Notes: a model not told the origin generated them from the sequence alone. Counted from the first letter of the stretch, positions 34,501 to 45,575 are shown. The stretch is DNA of 64,000 bases from Tupaia tana (GCA_026018925.1 JAKSZU010000004.1:37467233-37531232); one strand, 5' to 3'. Made by a program: numbers and translations.

Positions 34501-34566
34501 TGTCAGAAGATGATGTTTTTTATGACAAACTGCCCTCGTTTGAAAGGCGCTGTGAAACGCCTGCAG
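34501..34566 (+). CDS. SGIP1: SGIP1 66-nt candidate cassette exon
   Basis: The block lies between TTTGGTTCGTAG and GTATGG, with phase 1 at both ends. It encodes Val (split) followed by SEDDVFYDKLPSFERRCETP and Ala, then gives its last G to the next codon. Since 66 is divisible by three and the exon before (30051) can also join the exon after (35503) in frame, this is an optional in-frame insert of 22 residues. It would sit just before the mu-homology domain and bring an acidic start (SEDD), an aromatic pair (FYD) and a basic FERR. It is not in the human isoform I remember best, so identity as an expressed alternative exon needs transcript support. Confidence 0.75.
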
Positions 34567-34771
34567 GTATGGTGCGAGCCAAGTGATCGTTAGATCTCTA
34601 GATTGTCAGACTCCAAGCCATTATCCATCCGAATGCTATCAACCTCATGGACATGCTCCTCACCCCATGAGTGTCCAATACCCCTCAGATGCACCCTGTA
34701 TATTTATTGTTCATTGTGGAACTCATGCCACTGAAAATTTTTTTAAGTAAACACTAAAAAAAGCAGCAGGT

Positions 34772-34777
34772 TGCATG
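34772..34777 (+). promoter_or_regulatory. TGCATG (RBFOX-type) downstream of the cassette exon
   Basis: One TGCATG lies about 205 bases after the cassette donor. RBFOX proteins bound downstream usually favour inclusion. The motif is short, so its use is only a suggestion. Confidence 0.3.
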
Positions 34778-35111
34778 ACAGTTTCTCAGTGAAAGGTTTG
34801 AAAAAGGTGAGATGCTATTGCTTTGTGAATTTACAAAGGAAGGAATAATTTAACTGCTCAGAATCACATGTCCAGTGACTGCTTTTTCATCTGAAAATGA
34901 AGAGAGCACCATCAATAATCTTGTTTTCTCTTTGGTACATAGGTAAAGGGTGTTTTGTGTCTGGATGCCTAAGGTGATTCCAGGGGAGGGGACGGAAGGC
35001 GTATGAAGTCTTCCGTGAACTTTACATTGATATGCAATGCTGTGGTCATTTAAACTTAAGCTAACGTTTAATACAACCTGTAACTCCACGTTTATCTTTT
35101 TGGAAACATAG

Positions 35112-35158
35112 AAGGGGATGATATGGAAGATGAGATGGATACGGCAATTGCTGAATGA
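35112..35158 (+). other. SGIP1: candidate alternative SGIP1 end exon
   Basis: An AG at 35110-35111 is followed by a frame that fits the phase of either upstream donor. It reads EGDDMEDEMDTAIAE and then TGA. Used as an end exon it would give a SGIP1 form with an acidic tail and no mu-homology domain. Against it, the pyrimidine tract is weak and no AATAAA is near; the A run at 35319 is genomic and could mislead oligo-dT priming. The frame may also be a chance open stretch. Confidence 0.25.
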
Positions 35159-35318
35159 CCGTTTGCCCAAATTAGTGCAGTTAAAATATGCTGACGCCCC
35201 TGCATGGCCAGGAAGAATTCCGCTCCATGCACACACGCATCAAGTATCCAGCTACCCACCACACGTGCCCATCCCGTTAGGCCTCCATAGCTTTGCTTTG
35301 CTTTCTGTTTCCTGAACT

Positions 35319-35342
35319 AAAAAAAAAAAAAAAAAAAAAAAA
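35319..35342 (+). repeat. poly(A) run
   Basis: About 24 A residues follow TTTCCTGAACT. No SINE body precedes it. Confidence 0.9.
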
Positions 35343-35502
35343 TCGGATTGCCGGCCTTCCCTTTCTCCTGCACGCTAACGGCATGCAGTGCCTCCGCCCT
35401 TCCCCATAGTGAGATGAATGACCTGCTCTGTAACTCACATTGTGTCCTTCTCTCTCCCTCTCCTTAACCTTTCCCATCCCGCTTCAACTCCTGGCCATAC
35501 AG

Positions 35503-35562
35503 AGAATGAACAGCCTTCCCTCGTTTGGTTTGACAGAGGAAAGTTTTATTTGACTTTTGAAG
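35503..35562 (+). CDS. SGIP1: SGIP1 60-nt exon, start of the mu-homology domain
   Basis: The exon starts after CCATACAG and ends before GTAAGT, phase 1 at both ends. It completes a glutamate and encodes [19 protein letters not shown] plus one base of a glycine. [16 protein letters not shown] opens the C-terminal mu-homology domain, the cargo- and Eps15-binding module shared by FCHO1, FCHO2 and SGIP1 and related to the AP-2 mu subunit. The next expected residues (GSSRGPSPLT) are not found in the remaining 28 kb, so the following exon lies beyond the window. Confidence 0.96.
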
Positions 35563-36752
35563 GTAAGTAGTGCATAGCATACCAGATTCCGATGTATACT
35601 GCCTTCGCTCTTTTTTCCTCATCTGCACTTCCAAATCCCAGTTCTCATCACAAGTTCTGGTCTCACTTTCTATATAAAAATGCTATGGCTACTTAGACAA
35701 TATTCCATACTAAAGAAAATGTGACGTGAATTTGGTTTGCACATGATCTTTATTCTATTTTTAAAGTGAAAGCCAATTTTCAGCTAATATTAGTGACTTA
35801 ATGAACTCCAGTCAATTGAAAAACAAAACAAAAACAAAGTACACCTTTTTCTGGCCAAGGAACTTAACTCTGTCAACCAGGGCTCTTTCCTAACTCTTGC
35901 AAATGCAGTGTCACAAACAGAAGGACATTTTTGATTGGTGTTGGCGTTTAACTTTGCTTTGAATAATTGATATTTAGATATGACATCCATCACTGTAAAA
36001 TGTAAATGTGCATAGATCCCTGACAAGGAATACTGCATAGGAAATTAGAAAAATGGGGAAAAGGAAAAGAGGAGTATTTAAATAAGTCAATCTGTATCTC
36101 CTGAAACTGCGATTAGAATGACAGCAATGAAATGGGCAACTATTGCTGAACTTGCCACTTCAGATGATTAAGGAAAATATATGTAAATATAATGTCAAAT
36201 CTCTAACCTCCATGTTTGATAACTTGTTCTATTCTGCTTTAAGGATAAGCTTTCATCTTAACAGGACAAGCATTTAATAAAGTGGCCCACGTAAACTAAT
36301 GGTGGGAAAAAATAAAGTAATTTAACTTAACTAATGGACTATCTTATACGTAAGATTTATCACATAAGCTCCTGCTCACTACCATTTGAAATGGCTAAAT
36401 TTATCTACTGATTAAAAGTTGGCTGAAAAATAGGATACTCTAAAATCAAGCCTAAATATTGAACTTGCCTTTGTGTTTTAGAAGAAATTTTTTTCTTGAC
36501 TTGTGTGTGTATTTTAATGAAGTTTTAAAGATCAGAAGAGCTGATATATCGTTCATGTAATGTAGGCTTTTTTCTCTTCATGGTTAATTTTTCTTGTGAG
36601 AGCGTCTTCGAGATGGGAGTCTTTAGTTCAGACAAGCGTAGCTAACTGTAGGAAAGATGGTGTGAATTCAGGTTTTTCTGATACCCTGATGCCTTGGCTT
36701 GGGATGAATAGAAATCAAGTAGAAAAGCAGTCATCAGAAGAGAGTAAATTAT

Positions 36753-37015
36753 GAGACCAGCAGTTAGCGTAATGGCTATGTTGCTGGACTCCCATGTAGT
36801 CGACCACAGTTCAAGTCCCGGACCCAGTGGCTTAAAACTCATGCCGGGCACGTGTGCGCGCGTGCCCAAGATCCCAAGAGGAGAATGGAGGAGAAGGAAT
36901 TGCGGCGTGGTCATCCCCCCTGGGAGGGGGGGTGATTTCTCGCTTTCTGTCTCTCTGTCTCTCTCTGTCTGTCTGATGAGCACATGCCCTATAGCAAAAA
37001 CCTCTCAAAAAAAAA
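36753..37015 (+). mobile_element. tRNA-derived SINE, type A
   Basis: Plus-strand full-length copy from GACCAGCAGTTAGCGTAATG to ATAGCAAAAACCTCTC and an A run. GAGAGTAAA flanks it on both sides. Confidence 0.94.
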
Positions 37016-37129
37016 AAAGAGAGAGTAAACTAGTATTTTCCATGGGTGTCAGCCTTCATTGCCTCAGGTCATTAATTTTGTGATAAACAAAGTACAAAGT
37101 ACACAAACTTGTCGCCTCAATTTTCTCGT

Positions 37130-37228
37130 TAAATCTCTTTCTCTCTGTTTCTCTCTCTGTCTCTCCAGGGAGCACATGCACCCTATACCAAAAATCTCTC
37201 TTTTAAAAATTAAAAAAAAAAAAAAAAA
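37130..37228 (+). mobile_element. SINE 3' fragment
   Basis: Only the pyrimidine tract, AGCACATGCACCCTATACCA, AAAATCTCTC and the A-rich tail of a type A copy remain. The head is absent. Confidence 0.75.
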
Positions 37229-37460
37229 GTGAGCTAAGAGAAGTCATGCTAGAAAGAGTTTTAATAGAAATGAGTTGAAATCTTTAGTATTTTGGTACCT
37301 TTATCTTGGACTTTGTTTAAACTGGGAAGTAAAGATGAGGCTTCTGAGGAACTGTGTTCTGAATAGCCACCTCATGAATGTGTGTGGCCCTGTTTGTCTT
37401 CCCAGGAAATGCTTGTGTGGATAAAAGTATGTTAAAATCCACCTCGAGAGAAGCCTTAAG

Positions 37461-37682
37461 AGATGCTGGATAGTAGCCCAGCAGTCCAACACGAAGCTCT
37501 GTGAGGCTGACCCATATGAGAATGTCCTGGGTTCACATCCAGAGACCTCCTAGAATACCCTGGGCATTTGCGTGCCCATGATCCAGGGCTGGCTGAGGTT
37601 GACAGAAGATGAAAGCATCAGCAGCCTGTGGAGTGTGCTCTCGCTCTCTCTCTCTCTTTCCCCTTGTCTCATCATTTATGTA
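37461..37682 (+). mobile_element. old tRNA-related SINE, type C
   Basis: AGCCCAGCAGTCCAACACGA, a B-box-like GGGTTCACATCC, CCCATGATCCAGGGCTGGCT and a CTCTCTCTCTC tract are shared in order with 46550 and 61993. Confidence 0.6.
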
Positions 37683-37828
37683 TAATTAGTTGCAGGTATT
37701 TTTAGTGCAAAAATGGAAGAATTTTTTTTTTTGGCTGTGATGATAGAAATGGTGACATTTTAAATTACTTTGAGAATAATGACCCCGCCTAAATTCTTAT
37801 ACTCCAAAAAGACTGTCATTCAACATAT

Positions 37829-38076
37829 TTTTTTTTAAGGTTTTTACCATAGGGCACATGCACTCACCAGAGGGAGACAGAGACAGCCAGTGAGAGGGGA
37901 AAGTGAGAGGTCACCCCTCAGGGACAATGGCTACACTAAAATCCCTCCTCCTCCATTCTCCTCCTGGGACTTTGAGCATGCACATACACACGCCCAACTT
38001 AACTTTCAAGCTGTCGGATCCAGGACTGTCGGCCTGTGGGAGTCTAGCGCCTTAAACACTAGACCACCTGCTGCCC
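37829..38076 (-). mobile_element. tRNA-derived SINE, type A
   Basis: Minus-strand copy from a T run and AGGTTTTTACCATAGGGCAC to the head ending CACCTGCTGCCCC. Part of the head between the boxes is lost. Confidence 0.85.
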
Positions 38077-38489
38077 CGTGACTAACACTTCTAGCATATT
38101 TTTCTAGGGCACTCTTATTCACCCATATTTGTTAACATTATCATTACCTTCAGTTCTTCATTCAGGGAATGTAGAAGAAAAGAAAGAGTCCCATGTCAAA
38201 ATATTCCCCTATACTAAATAACCATCTGATAATTCTACCCTCTACACTCCTGATTGTTGTTGACAACTAACCTTAGGGCATTTCCTAAAGATTCTATGTG
38301 GGTGACCCACCCAACCCACTGCCTCCAAGGCCTCTTGGCTTCTTCAGCTCTAACAACGTCCTTCTGCTCTACTCAGTACACAGCTCTGGCCACACCCTTC
38401 AAGTGGTTCCCACTAGTAAGTCTCATTTTGGCTATTCCATCACTAAACAACTTTACTTCCTTCTTATATACCAGGAACTAGATTAAGCA

Positions 38490-38595
38490 ATGATTCTTTC
38501 ATTCAACAATTATTTTTGAGGGCCTACTCTGTGCTAACACTGTCCTAAGCCCTCCCAGTCAGTAGTTAATAAAACAGAAAGAAGCCCTGTAACCA
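38490..38595 (-). repeat. ancient L2-like relic
   Basis: CATTCAACAATTATTTTTGA, GGGCCTACTCTGTGCTAACA and AAAACAGAAAGAAGCCCTGT resemble the reverse complement of an L2-type 3' end. Confidence 0.45.
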
Positions 38596-38631
38596 TAATG
38601 CTAATGTGGAAGGTTACAAATACGACAATAG

Positions 38632-38726
38632 CACTAGCCTCATAGTACAGCGGTTAAGGGAGCTGAGTCTAACATGGTTAACCACTGTTTGAGACTCAGC
38701 TCCATAAGCTTTGAAAAACATGCCAA

Positions 38727-38764
<38 letters not shown>

Positions 38765-39200
38765 AAAATTGTGACAGAAAGGAGGAATGGAGGCAAATGA
38801 ATTGCAATGTGAGCATGCCTTATTGGGATGTGCTTTTTTTTTTTTTTTTTTTTTGGAAAGATTTTCGCTATAGGGTGTGAGCGCTCGCCAGGAAAACAGA
38901 GAGACAGAGACAGAAAGCAAGAAATCACCCCACGGGGGATGGCCACGTTACAATCCCTTCACCTCCTCCATTCTCCTCTCAGGATCTTGGGCATGCGCAT
39001 ACACACACCCAGCGTGAGTTTAAGCCACCGGGTCTGGGACTTGAACTGCAGTCAACTACATGGGAGTCCAGCGACATAGCCATTACGTTAACTACTGGTC
39101 CCAGGATGTGCTTTCTCTCTCTGTTCTCTGGAGAGTGCATGTGCCTTCTGGCAATTAAAAGAAAGAGAGACAAAAAGAGAGAGAATAAATAAATAAAAAT
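38632..39200 (+). mobile_element. old tRNA-related SINE split by a younger SINE
   Basis: The head (CATAGTACAGCGGTTAAGGG), a GT run at 38731-38762 and GGATGTGCTTT lie left of 38833. The pyrimidine tract and AGAGTGCATGTGCCTTCTGG lie right of 39102. The inserted copy is on the opposite strand, and GGATGTGCTTT is duplicated on both sides. Confidence 0.8.
38833..39102 (-). mobile_element. tRNA-derived SINE, type A, nested
   Basis: Minus-strand copy that begins with about 20 T and ends ACTACTGGTCCC. It sits inside the older SINE at 38632, so the relative ages of the two groups are directly visible. Confidence 0.93.
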
Positions 39201-39324
39201 ATAGAGAGAGAGAGTTGGAAATGAGTTCTACAGAAAAAAATAAAAATCTGTCAGAAGAATGGAACATATTGGAGGTTGCCATTTTAAATAGGGTACCTAA
39301 AAATATAAAAATAATAAATAATAA

Positions 39325-39515
39325 TAGCAAACATCTGAGCACTCGCTACATACAAAGTATTATACTTTCCATGTATTATCTTTTTTCATCTGCACAATTC
39401 ACTGATGAAGAAATTGAGATTCAGATAACTTTTACAGGGTCACACAATCAGGGAGAGAGAGAGGATTTAAACTTGGGCCACTTAGCTAGACATCACTCCG
39501 CTCTATCACCTTGAC
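39325..39515 (-). repeat. MIR relic
   Basis: GAGCACTCGCTACATACAAA, ATGTATTATC, AAGAAATTGAGATTCAGATA and GGGTCACACAATCAGG match the minus-strand MIR layout. Confidence 0.7.
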
Positions 39516-40794
39516 CTACTGTGAAAACAAGATCTAATTCAGTCTTTGTAACAGTAAGGGTTTTTCTCTAATCTCCTAACTTCCCAGTGCTCTTAATTCT
39601 CAGGGATTGTTTCTTATTTTTTACCTCACTGAGACCTCTATTCTCATGTCCTTTTTATTCTCACTCAGTTCAATAGCCCAGGCCTATATTCAGGCTCTTT
39701 CTTTTATTCAAATTAATCCCCAGGTAGAAACAAAAAGATACGTTTCTGGAAGGGAAATTATGTAGTCTCTGTGAAAAGCTTTGCTCTTGGACTCTTTAAA
39801 TGTCTGACCTCCCTACACATGTTATTAAATATCCTTTCTTAGTCATTGATAAGTCACAATCATAGGCATAGACACTCAACTTTCCTTGCTCTGACATAGT
39901 AAGAAAGTCCTAGAAGACGTGAAAAGGTCAAATTTTTCATATGTGGCCATATGGATGTAATTCATTCATTTCTAAATCATTAAAGAAAGAAAAATTAAAA
40001 GGTGTAACTAACTTTGAGCAAAAGAAACTCCATTGCTAAATTTGCAGTATTTTTCAAATGGAAAGTGTTCACTTATTATACCTATCCCACTAAAGACCCT
40101 TTTCAATTAATAACATAGTAAAGTAATTGAATTCGTACTTTGCAAATCACAGTGTTACATACAACCAGGTTGGGAAAACAAAATAAAAATATAAAAACAG
40201 TGATACAAGACTGTCTTCTTTAAAAATATTAAAATCACATTCCTTACACATTCTGAATTTTTTATGTCTACTGTATTGTAAATATGAAATGCAAAATCCT
40301 TTATATTAAAATAGCTGAAGGTCACAGGAAGTTCTTTTTTTCAAAAATAGGCTAAACCTGTTAAGAAGATTAAAGTGGTTCTGAACCTGGAAAATACGCT
40401 ACCAGGCAAATATGCTGAGAGTTTTAGTATTCACTTTGATTCTTAATAATAAGTTAGTTATCTAGTTTTATAAATCTCTGAGATTGATCAACATGCTGAT
40501 ATTTCACTTAGTTTCCTTCTTTTTGAGGCAGTTGCCTTGTCTCACTTATGTTTAGTGTACAACTGTCAGGCTGGTGATAAAATAAAAATCCGGCAAAGTG
40601 TTCCCTGTTTCTAACCTGATGTTAAGCCAAATTTTGTGAATGGCCTTAGACTAAATCAATGTTCAGAATTCTATACAGTTTAATATTTATAAACAAAACT
40701 TAAAAGTATAGGTAGCTTCTATCCCAAATCTCAGTGAAAATAGCATTTTGTTTGGATTCAACATATTTGGGTAGCTGCTGCTGATGCAATATCA

Positions 40795-41260
40795 CTGATG
40801 AGGCCTTACAATGGACCACATCCTGGGTTAACTATTCCATATCTACAAGTTCATGTAATCCTCATAGTGACTATAAAAAGTGGGTACTATTGGGACTAGA
40901 AGATGACATAATGATTATGTCACTGGACTCCTACATAGTTGACCATCGTTAAAGTCCCAGACCCGGCAGCTTAAAACTCACACTGGGCACATGTGCATGT
41001 CTGCCCAAGATCCTGAGAGATGAATAGAGAAGAGATTGTGGTATGGCCATCCCCCCTGGGTGATGATTTCTCACCATCTGTCTCTCTGTTTTTCCAGCAA
41101 GTACACATGCCCTATAGCAAAAATCTCTCCAAGAAAGAAAAAAAAGTAGGTAGTATTATTATTCACATTTTACACATAAATAAACAGAGCGAGGCCCTGA
41201 GAATTTAGGTTACTTTTCCAAGATGACACAGATAGTGGGTAAATTGATTCAGGAGCAAGT
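40795..41260 (-). repeat. MIR relic split by a SINE
   Basis: The left part (ATGTAATCCTCATAGTGACT) ends at AAGTGGGTACTATT. The right part resumes with AAGTAGGTAGTATTATTATT and continues AGAGCGAGGCCCTGAG. The similar junction sequences are probably the SINE target duplication. Confidence 0.7.
40892..41144 (+). mobile_element. tRNA-derived SINE, type A, inside a MIR
   Basis: Plus-strand copy with a diverged head (GGGACTAGAAGATGACATAA) and the standard body and tail. Confidence 0.87.
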
Positions 41261-41384
41261 AGCATTAAGTTGTAAAATGGATATTCCTAACCACTACAAT
41301 TTGTAAGTCTTGATTGTGCAGTCAATAATTGTAATTTTTGAGCATTTAATGTCTTTGAGTCCCTGTTTTATCATTGTGTTTTGT

Positions 41385-41623
41385 TCATGATACAGAGCAC
41401 ATGCACACACACACTAGAGAGAAAGGAGGAGAACCCTCCAAGGTATCTTATTATGCCACAGTCTCCTTTCACCAGCCCTCTAGCTATTCAGATTTTCGGT
41501 TTACATGCATGTGCCTAGAACATTTTTAGGCTGACCTGGGGATCCAACCCAAGGTCAGTCAGCCATGTGGCTTCCGGCACTGTAGTTCAGTGTGCTGTTG
41601 ACTGCAGCATGAGGCTGGGCCAT
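41385..41623 (-). mobile_element. old SINE, type C
   Basis: Minus-strand relic: ATACAGAGCACATGCACACA, TCTCCTTTCACCAGCCCTCT, then a head ending GGCTGGGCC. Much diverged. Confidence 0.55.
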
Positions 41624-42417
41624 GTTCATCATTGTTAAATGTGGAAGGTATAATACCTACCTAATAGGATAATTGGGAAAAAAAAATCAAATAAGACAGA
41701 TATTTTTATTAACATATAGAATATGAAATATTTTTATTATTCATACTTTAAAATTGCATCCACACTGAATAAGTAAAATTAAGGAAAGAGATTAAAGAGA
41801 TGCTGTGTGTAGGATGTATTTTATTTCCTATTTCTTATATTTTTCTAGTCTCTAAAGTGACCTTTTAGTTCTCCATGGATGACCAAGCCCAGGAGTTTCT
41901 CATATCTCTATCAGACTTGCTAATGGGATATTTTCCTCCTCTTATGGTCATGATGTTCTGAAGCACACTGTTGTTTCTGACTATGTTTCTCAGAAGAATT
42001 GAACAAAATCTAGTAAGTTTAAAATATGTAAAGGTTGGACAGCCTGTACTTTGCTCAGAATTACAGGCTTTGACTCCACAGAGAGGAAGAGATGAGCCCT
42101 GAGTCTATATCCACATTTCCCTGGGTGCAAAAATATATTATAGGATGAGATTTTTCATCTGACTAGAGTAACCAAGTGGGGAGTTAACAAGAACAACACA
42201 AAACATCAAGTCCTGAAAAGAACAGTTGCTATATGTAAACAGCTTTAAAACTGAAGCTTAAGTTAAATAGTTCCTTAGGGCAGGACAAAGAAAATAGGGT
42301 CAACAGAAAAGTTTTTAAATATTCACTCATTTAATTCTTCATTCAGTGATAAGCATCCCTGAACTCTACTTGGCTACAAGAACCTGGTAAGAACTATGGG
42401 GTAAAATGATATGGCTT

Positions 42418-42679
42418 GGGACCAGCAGTTAGTGTAATGGCTATGTCGCTGGACTCCCACGTAGTCGACCGCGGTTCAAGTCCCGGACCCAGTGGCTTAA
42501 AACTCACGCCGGGCACGTGTGCGTGCGTGCCCAAGATCCCGAGAGGAGAATGGAGGAGAAGGGATTGCAGCGTGGCCATCTCCCCTGAGGGGTGATTTCT
42601 CGCTTTCTATCTCTCTGTCTCTCTCTGTCTGGCGAGCGCACGCGCCCTATAGCGAAAACTTCTCAAAACAAAAAAAAAT
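42418..42679 (+). mobile_element. tRNA-derived SINE, type A, well preserved
   Basis: Plus-strand copy retaining most CpG sites (CACGTAGTCGACCGCGGTTC, GGCGAGCGCACGCGCCC). The flanks AAAATGATATGGCTT are identical. Confidence 0.95.
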
Positions 42680-43647
42680 GATATGGCTTATACCTTCCCA
42701 GAATTCACGAGAAATGCAAGATATCAGTATGGCCTATAAGAGTCATATTGTAGTAAATGCCATAATACGATTGCAAAAACATTCTAGAGAAGTATAAAAA
42801 GATAGGTTTTAACTGGGAAAACTCTATGATAACTTCTTGTAAGAAAACAGACTTGAGTTAATGACCGATACTAAAGAAGGAGGAGGACTTCTGAAAGTGA
42901 AGAATGTTTTCATTTGAAGGAATAACTAGCAAATGTATTAGAAGGAAGTAATATCTAGGTTGTATTCAGGAATGATAAACACTGAATGAGGTGAGAAATG
43001 TTTTAAAAGATGATCTCAAAAGGAAGTAGAGATATATTCTAAAGAGCTTCAAATGCTGAAAGAAGGAATGCGCATTGCAATGCCACACAAGGTAGAATAT
43101 GGAATTTTTTTTTAAAGAAAGGAAGTGATATGATCATCTTTGCTCTGCAGGATTTGAGTTAGGAAGAAATGTGGGGATTCACTGAAGCAGTTCAGGAGAA
43201 GTAGTCAGGGGCAGGCTTGTATCATTTTCACGGAGAGATTTGGAAAACATCACTGACATAAAAACATTTGACATCTGCAGAATGTGGAAAGGAGTGAAAG
43301 CTGACTCCAGAGTTTCCATCCTGAGACCCAGCAAGAAGGGCACTACTATTAGTCAGGAGAAAGGAGTCTACAAGAGCAGTAGATTTGGTTAGGAAGAATG
43401 AATTGCTTTAGATACCTCTCAAGTTCGAGTTCTTATACATCATCCATGTAGTGTATCCAGGAGCAAATGGACTGTGGGTATTTGGGAGTAGTCTGCTTAG
43501 AGTTGAGGGCTGAATCCATAGGAGTGAGGGTTTAACGTTGGGATGTGCCTGTGTTCAAGATCCATATTGGAAAAAGAACACATTGTAACTTAGAACTCAC
43601 TTTATTCTACTCTAAATAGCCACACAAATATTAGTGATGCATTTTTT

Positions 43648-43831
43648 AGAATTATTTATTTAGTTTTATTATTATTGTTATTACATTTTAAAATTTTCTA
43701 TAGAGCACATGCACTCACCAGAGAGAAAGAAAGTGAGAAAGCAAGAAAGCAAGCCATCAGGTCCGGCATTCAAACCACAGTCAGCCAGGTGGGAGTCCAG
43801 CGCTTCAACCACCATGCCTCCTGCTGGCCCT
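43648..43831 (-). mobile_element. tRNA-derived SINE, type B-like
   Basis: Minus-strand copy with TTATT-rich end, then TTTTCTATAGAGCACATGCA as in type A, but the short body AAGCAAGCCATCAGGTCC as in type B. It looks intermediate between the two types. Confidence 0.8.
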
Positions 43832-43876
43832 AGTGATTAATTTTAAATACATGATATTTAATGGCTATCTACTTGT

Positions 43877-43996
43877 ACAGGAATTCAAAAAGGGTGTGGC
43901 ATTAAAGTATTATTCTGGTGCAAAAAAAACCCCTGAAATTCATGAATAGTTTTCTCATGATACATGTTGTCCACGAACTTCCTAAAGACACCCTGT
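43877..43996. mobile_element. mariner-like MITE, family 2
   Basis: The ends ACAGGAATTCAAAAAG and CTAAAGACACCCTGT form an imperfect inverted pair with a central GGTGCAAAAA, as at 25588. Confidence 0.55.
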
Positions 43997-44824
43997 ACTA
44001 ATGAACTAGATATTGTGCTGATCTGTTGTCTCTTAATTGTTCATATCCAAGCCTAACTGGAAAACCAGTAGCACTCTAAGTATGACACCCAGAGCATAAG
44101 ATAGGAAAATTGCAGACGTCATGCCTAGGAAAAAATACCAGCTTTGAGATGGTTATTATTGCAAATATAAGTTAGTATGGAGATATTCTGCTGCTTTTCT
44201 CTAACTTCTGTCCAGCAAAGCTTTAGTCTTCTTGGGTATTTGCACTCCTCAGCTATTGTGTAATCTTTTCTTCTCTCTCTTTTTTCTTTCTGACACAAAA
44301 ACATAAACCATTGAAACGAAAGGAATTTTTAATATTTGTTATATACATCAATACCAATGAAATGACTTCCATCCTCTTTAAAAATAAATGAGTAACAAAT
44401 TTTGTATTTCTTTGCTTATAAGTAGAAAAACAATGTTTTTTACAGAGTATTTTTCTTTTTTCATGTGGTAGGAGCTCTTGAGAAAAACATTCATTTCCTC
44501 CCTTCTCCCATCATATCTTACATATATATCTCATGTTCAAGAAAAGGAATTAGTTGTCGTATTAATGATGTTGCAGAACTTATATTTTTTATGGTAGCTT
44601 CAACATGCATATGCCTAGATGTGCATACAGTTAACATTCTGTAATGGGAATCAAGATTGTCTTTATATGTTTCTCTGTATGTGTACAAAAATAATTCAGA
44701 GGGGTATACAGCAAAATGCTAAGTTTGTCCATGCTTACTAACTCGGCAATATCTACTAGTAAAATTAATAAACGAATTTGTAGAATAAGGTTTTGAGAAG
44801 ATGGCTACCAGGACAGATGTTATT

Positions 44825-45080
44825 AATGGCTATATTCATTCAGTGAACAGGTGCATGATGAGTGCCTGCTATGTGTGTGGTACCAGGAAAAGTATTGGAC
44901 TTACAGCAGTGAGCCAAACAGACATGCCCCAGTCTTCGTAGGACACAGATGGCAGACATGAAGCTGTAGATACAAAACAGACAATTACCATTAAGGAGAC
45001 AGGATACTTTGGAGGTACCCATCAGGGAAACTTCTCTGAACTTGGAAGAAATGGGAGTGACATGTAAACCTACATAAAGT
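44825..45080 (-). repeat. ancient L2-like relic
   Basis: TATTCATTCAGTGAACAGGT, GAGTGCCTGCTATGTGTGTG, CAGCAGTGAGCCAAACAGAC and TACAAAACAGACAATTACCA resemble a common ancient L2-type 3' sequence. Confidence 0.5.
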
Positions 45081-45289
45081 CTGCTTTGAAGCAATAAAAA
45101 GCATTGCTGCATTAGAGCTCTAATATAAAAATCTTACATAATATGTAATTGTTAACCTCAAGGTATTATTTGGTATTATCCTAGATATTAGAACATGTGC
45201 ACACATGTGTAAATATCTGTAGATAAAAAGAGAATAATATATATGGAATATATATTTTATGTATCAGAGAGACTGAGAAGGAAAGAGAA

Positions 45290-45322
45290 ATTGTGTGTGT
45301 GTGTGTATGTGTGTGTGTGTAT
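45290..45322 (+). repeat. GT-rich microsatellite
   Basis: GT units interrupted by two TATG steps, directly before a MIR relic. Confidence 0.9.
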
Positions 45323-45327
45323 GTTCA

Positions 45328-45518
45328 TGGGCTCTGAAATAAGCTTTCTGGGTCTGAGTTACAGCCTCAGCATAATGTATGACTTTAGGCAAGTTAGTTA
45401 TCCTCAAGTCCTAGTTTCTTCCTCTGGAAATTGGAATAATGATGACACCTATTTCTTAGAGTTGTGGTCAAGATTAAAGTCAAGCACTGAGTATGTGCAT
45501 GCAAAGCATTCAATAAAA
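45328..45518 (+). repeat. MIR relic ending at a MITE
   Basis: GGGCTCTGAAATAAGC, CTGGGTCTGAGTTACAGCCT, ATGACTTTAGGCAAGTTAGT and AGCATTCAATAAAATT follow the plus-strand MIR. The family 1 MITE at 45519 begins at its end. Confidence 0.75.
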
Positions 45519-45575
45519 TTGGGTTGTCAGAAAAGACATGATGCATTTTTGCATATGACTGTTCTGAAAACCCAA
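45519..45575. mobile_element. mariner-like MITE, family 1 (short)
   Basis: Left end TTGGGTTGTCAGAAAAG and right end CTGTTCTGAAAACCCAA, with a centre of TTTTTGCATA and TA on the right. At 57 bases it is shorter than the copy at 6446. Confidence 0.75.

Larger units (their letters stand above)
34567..35502 (+). other. SGIP1: SGIP1 intron
   Basis: This 0.94 kb intron contains no SINE. It holds an RBFOX-type TGCATG at 34772, a candidate alternative end exon at 35112 and an A run at 35319-35342. CpG sites are unusually frequent between about 35135 and 35390, which may signal constraint. Confidence 0.8.

Noticed and set aside
42418..42490. tRNA gene in the SINE head
   Set aside because: A and B boxes are present, but the cloverleaf is not complete and the sequence continues into a SINE body with a target-site duplication.
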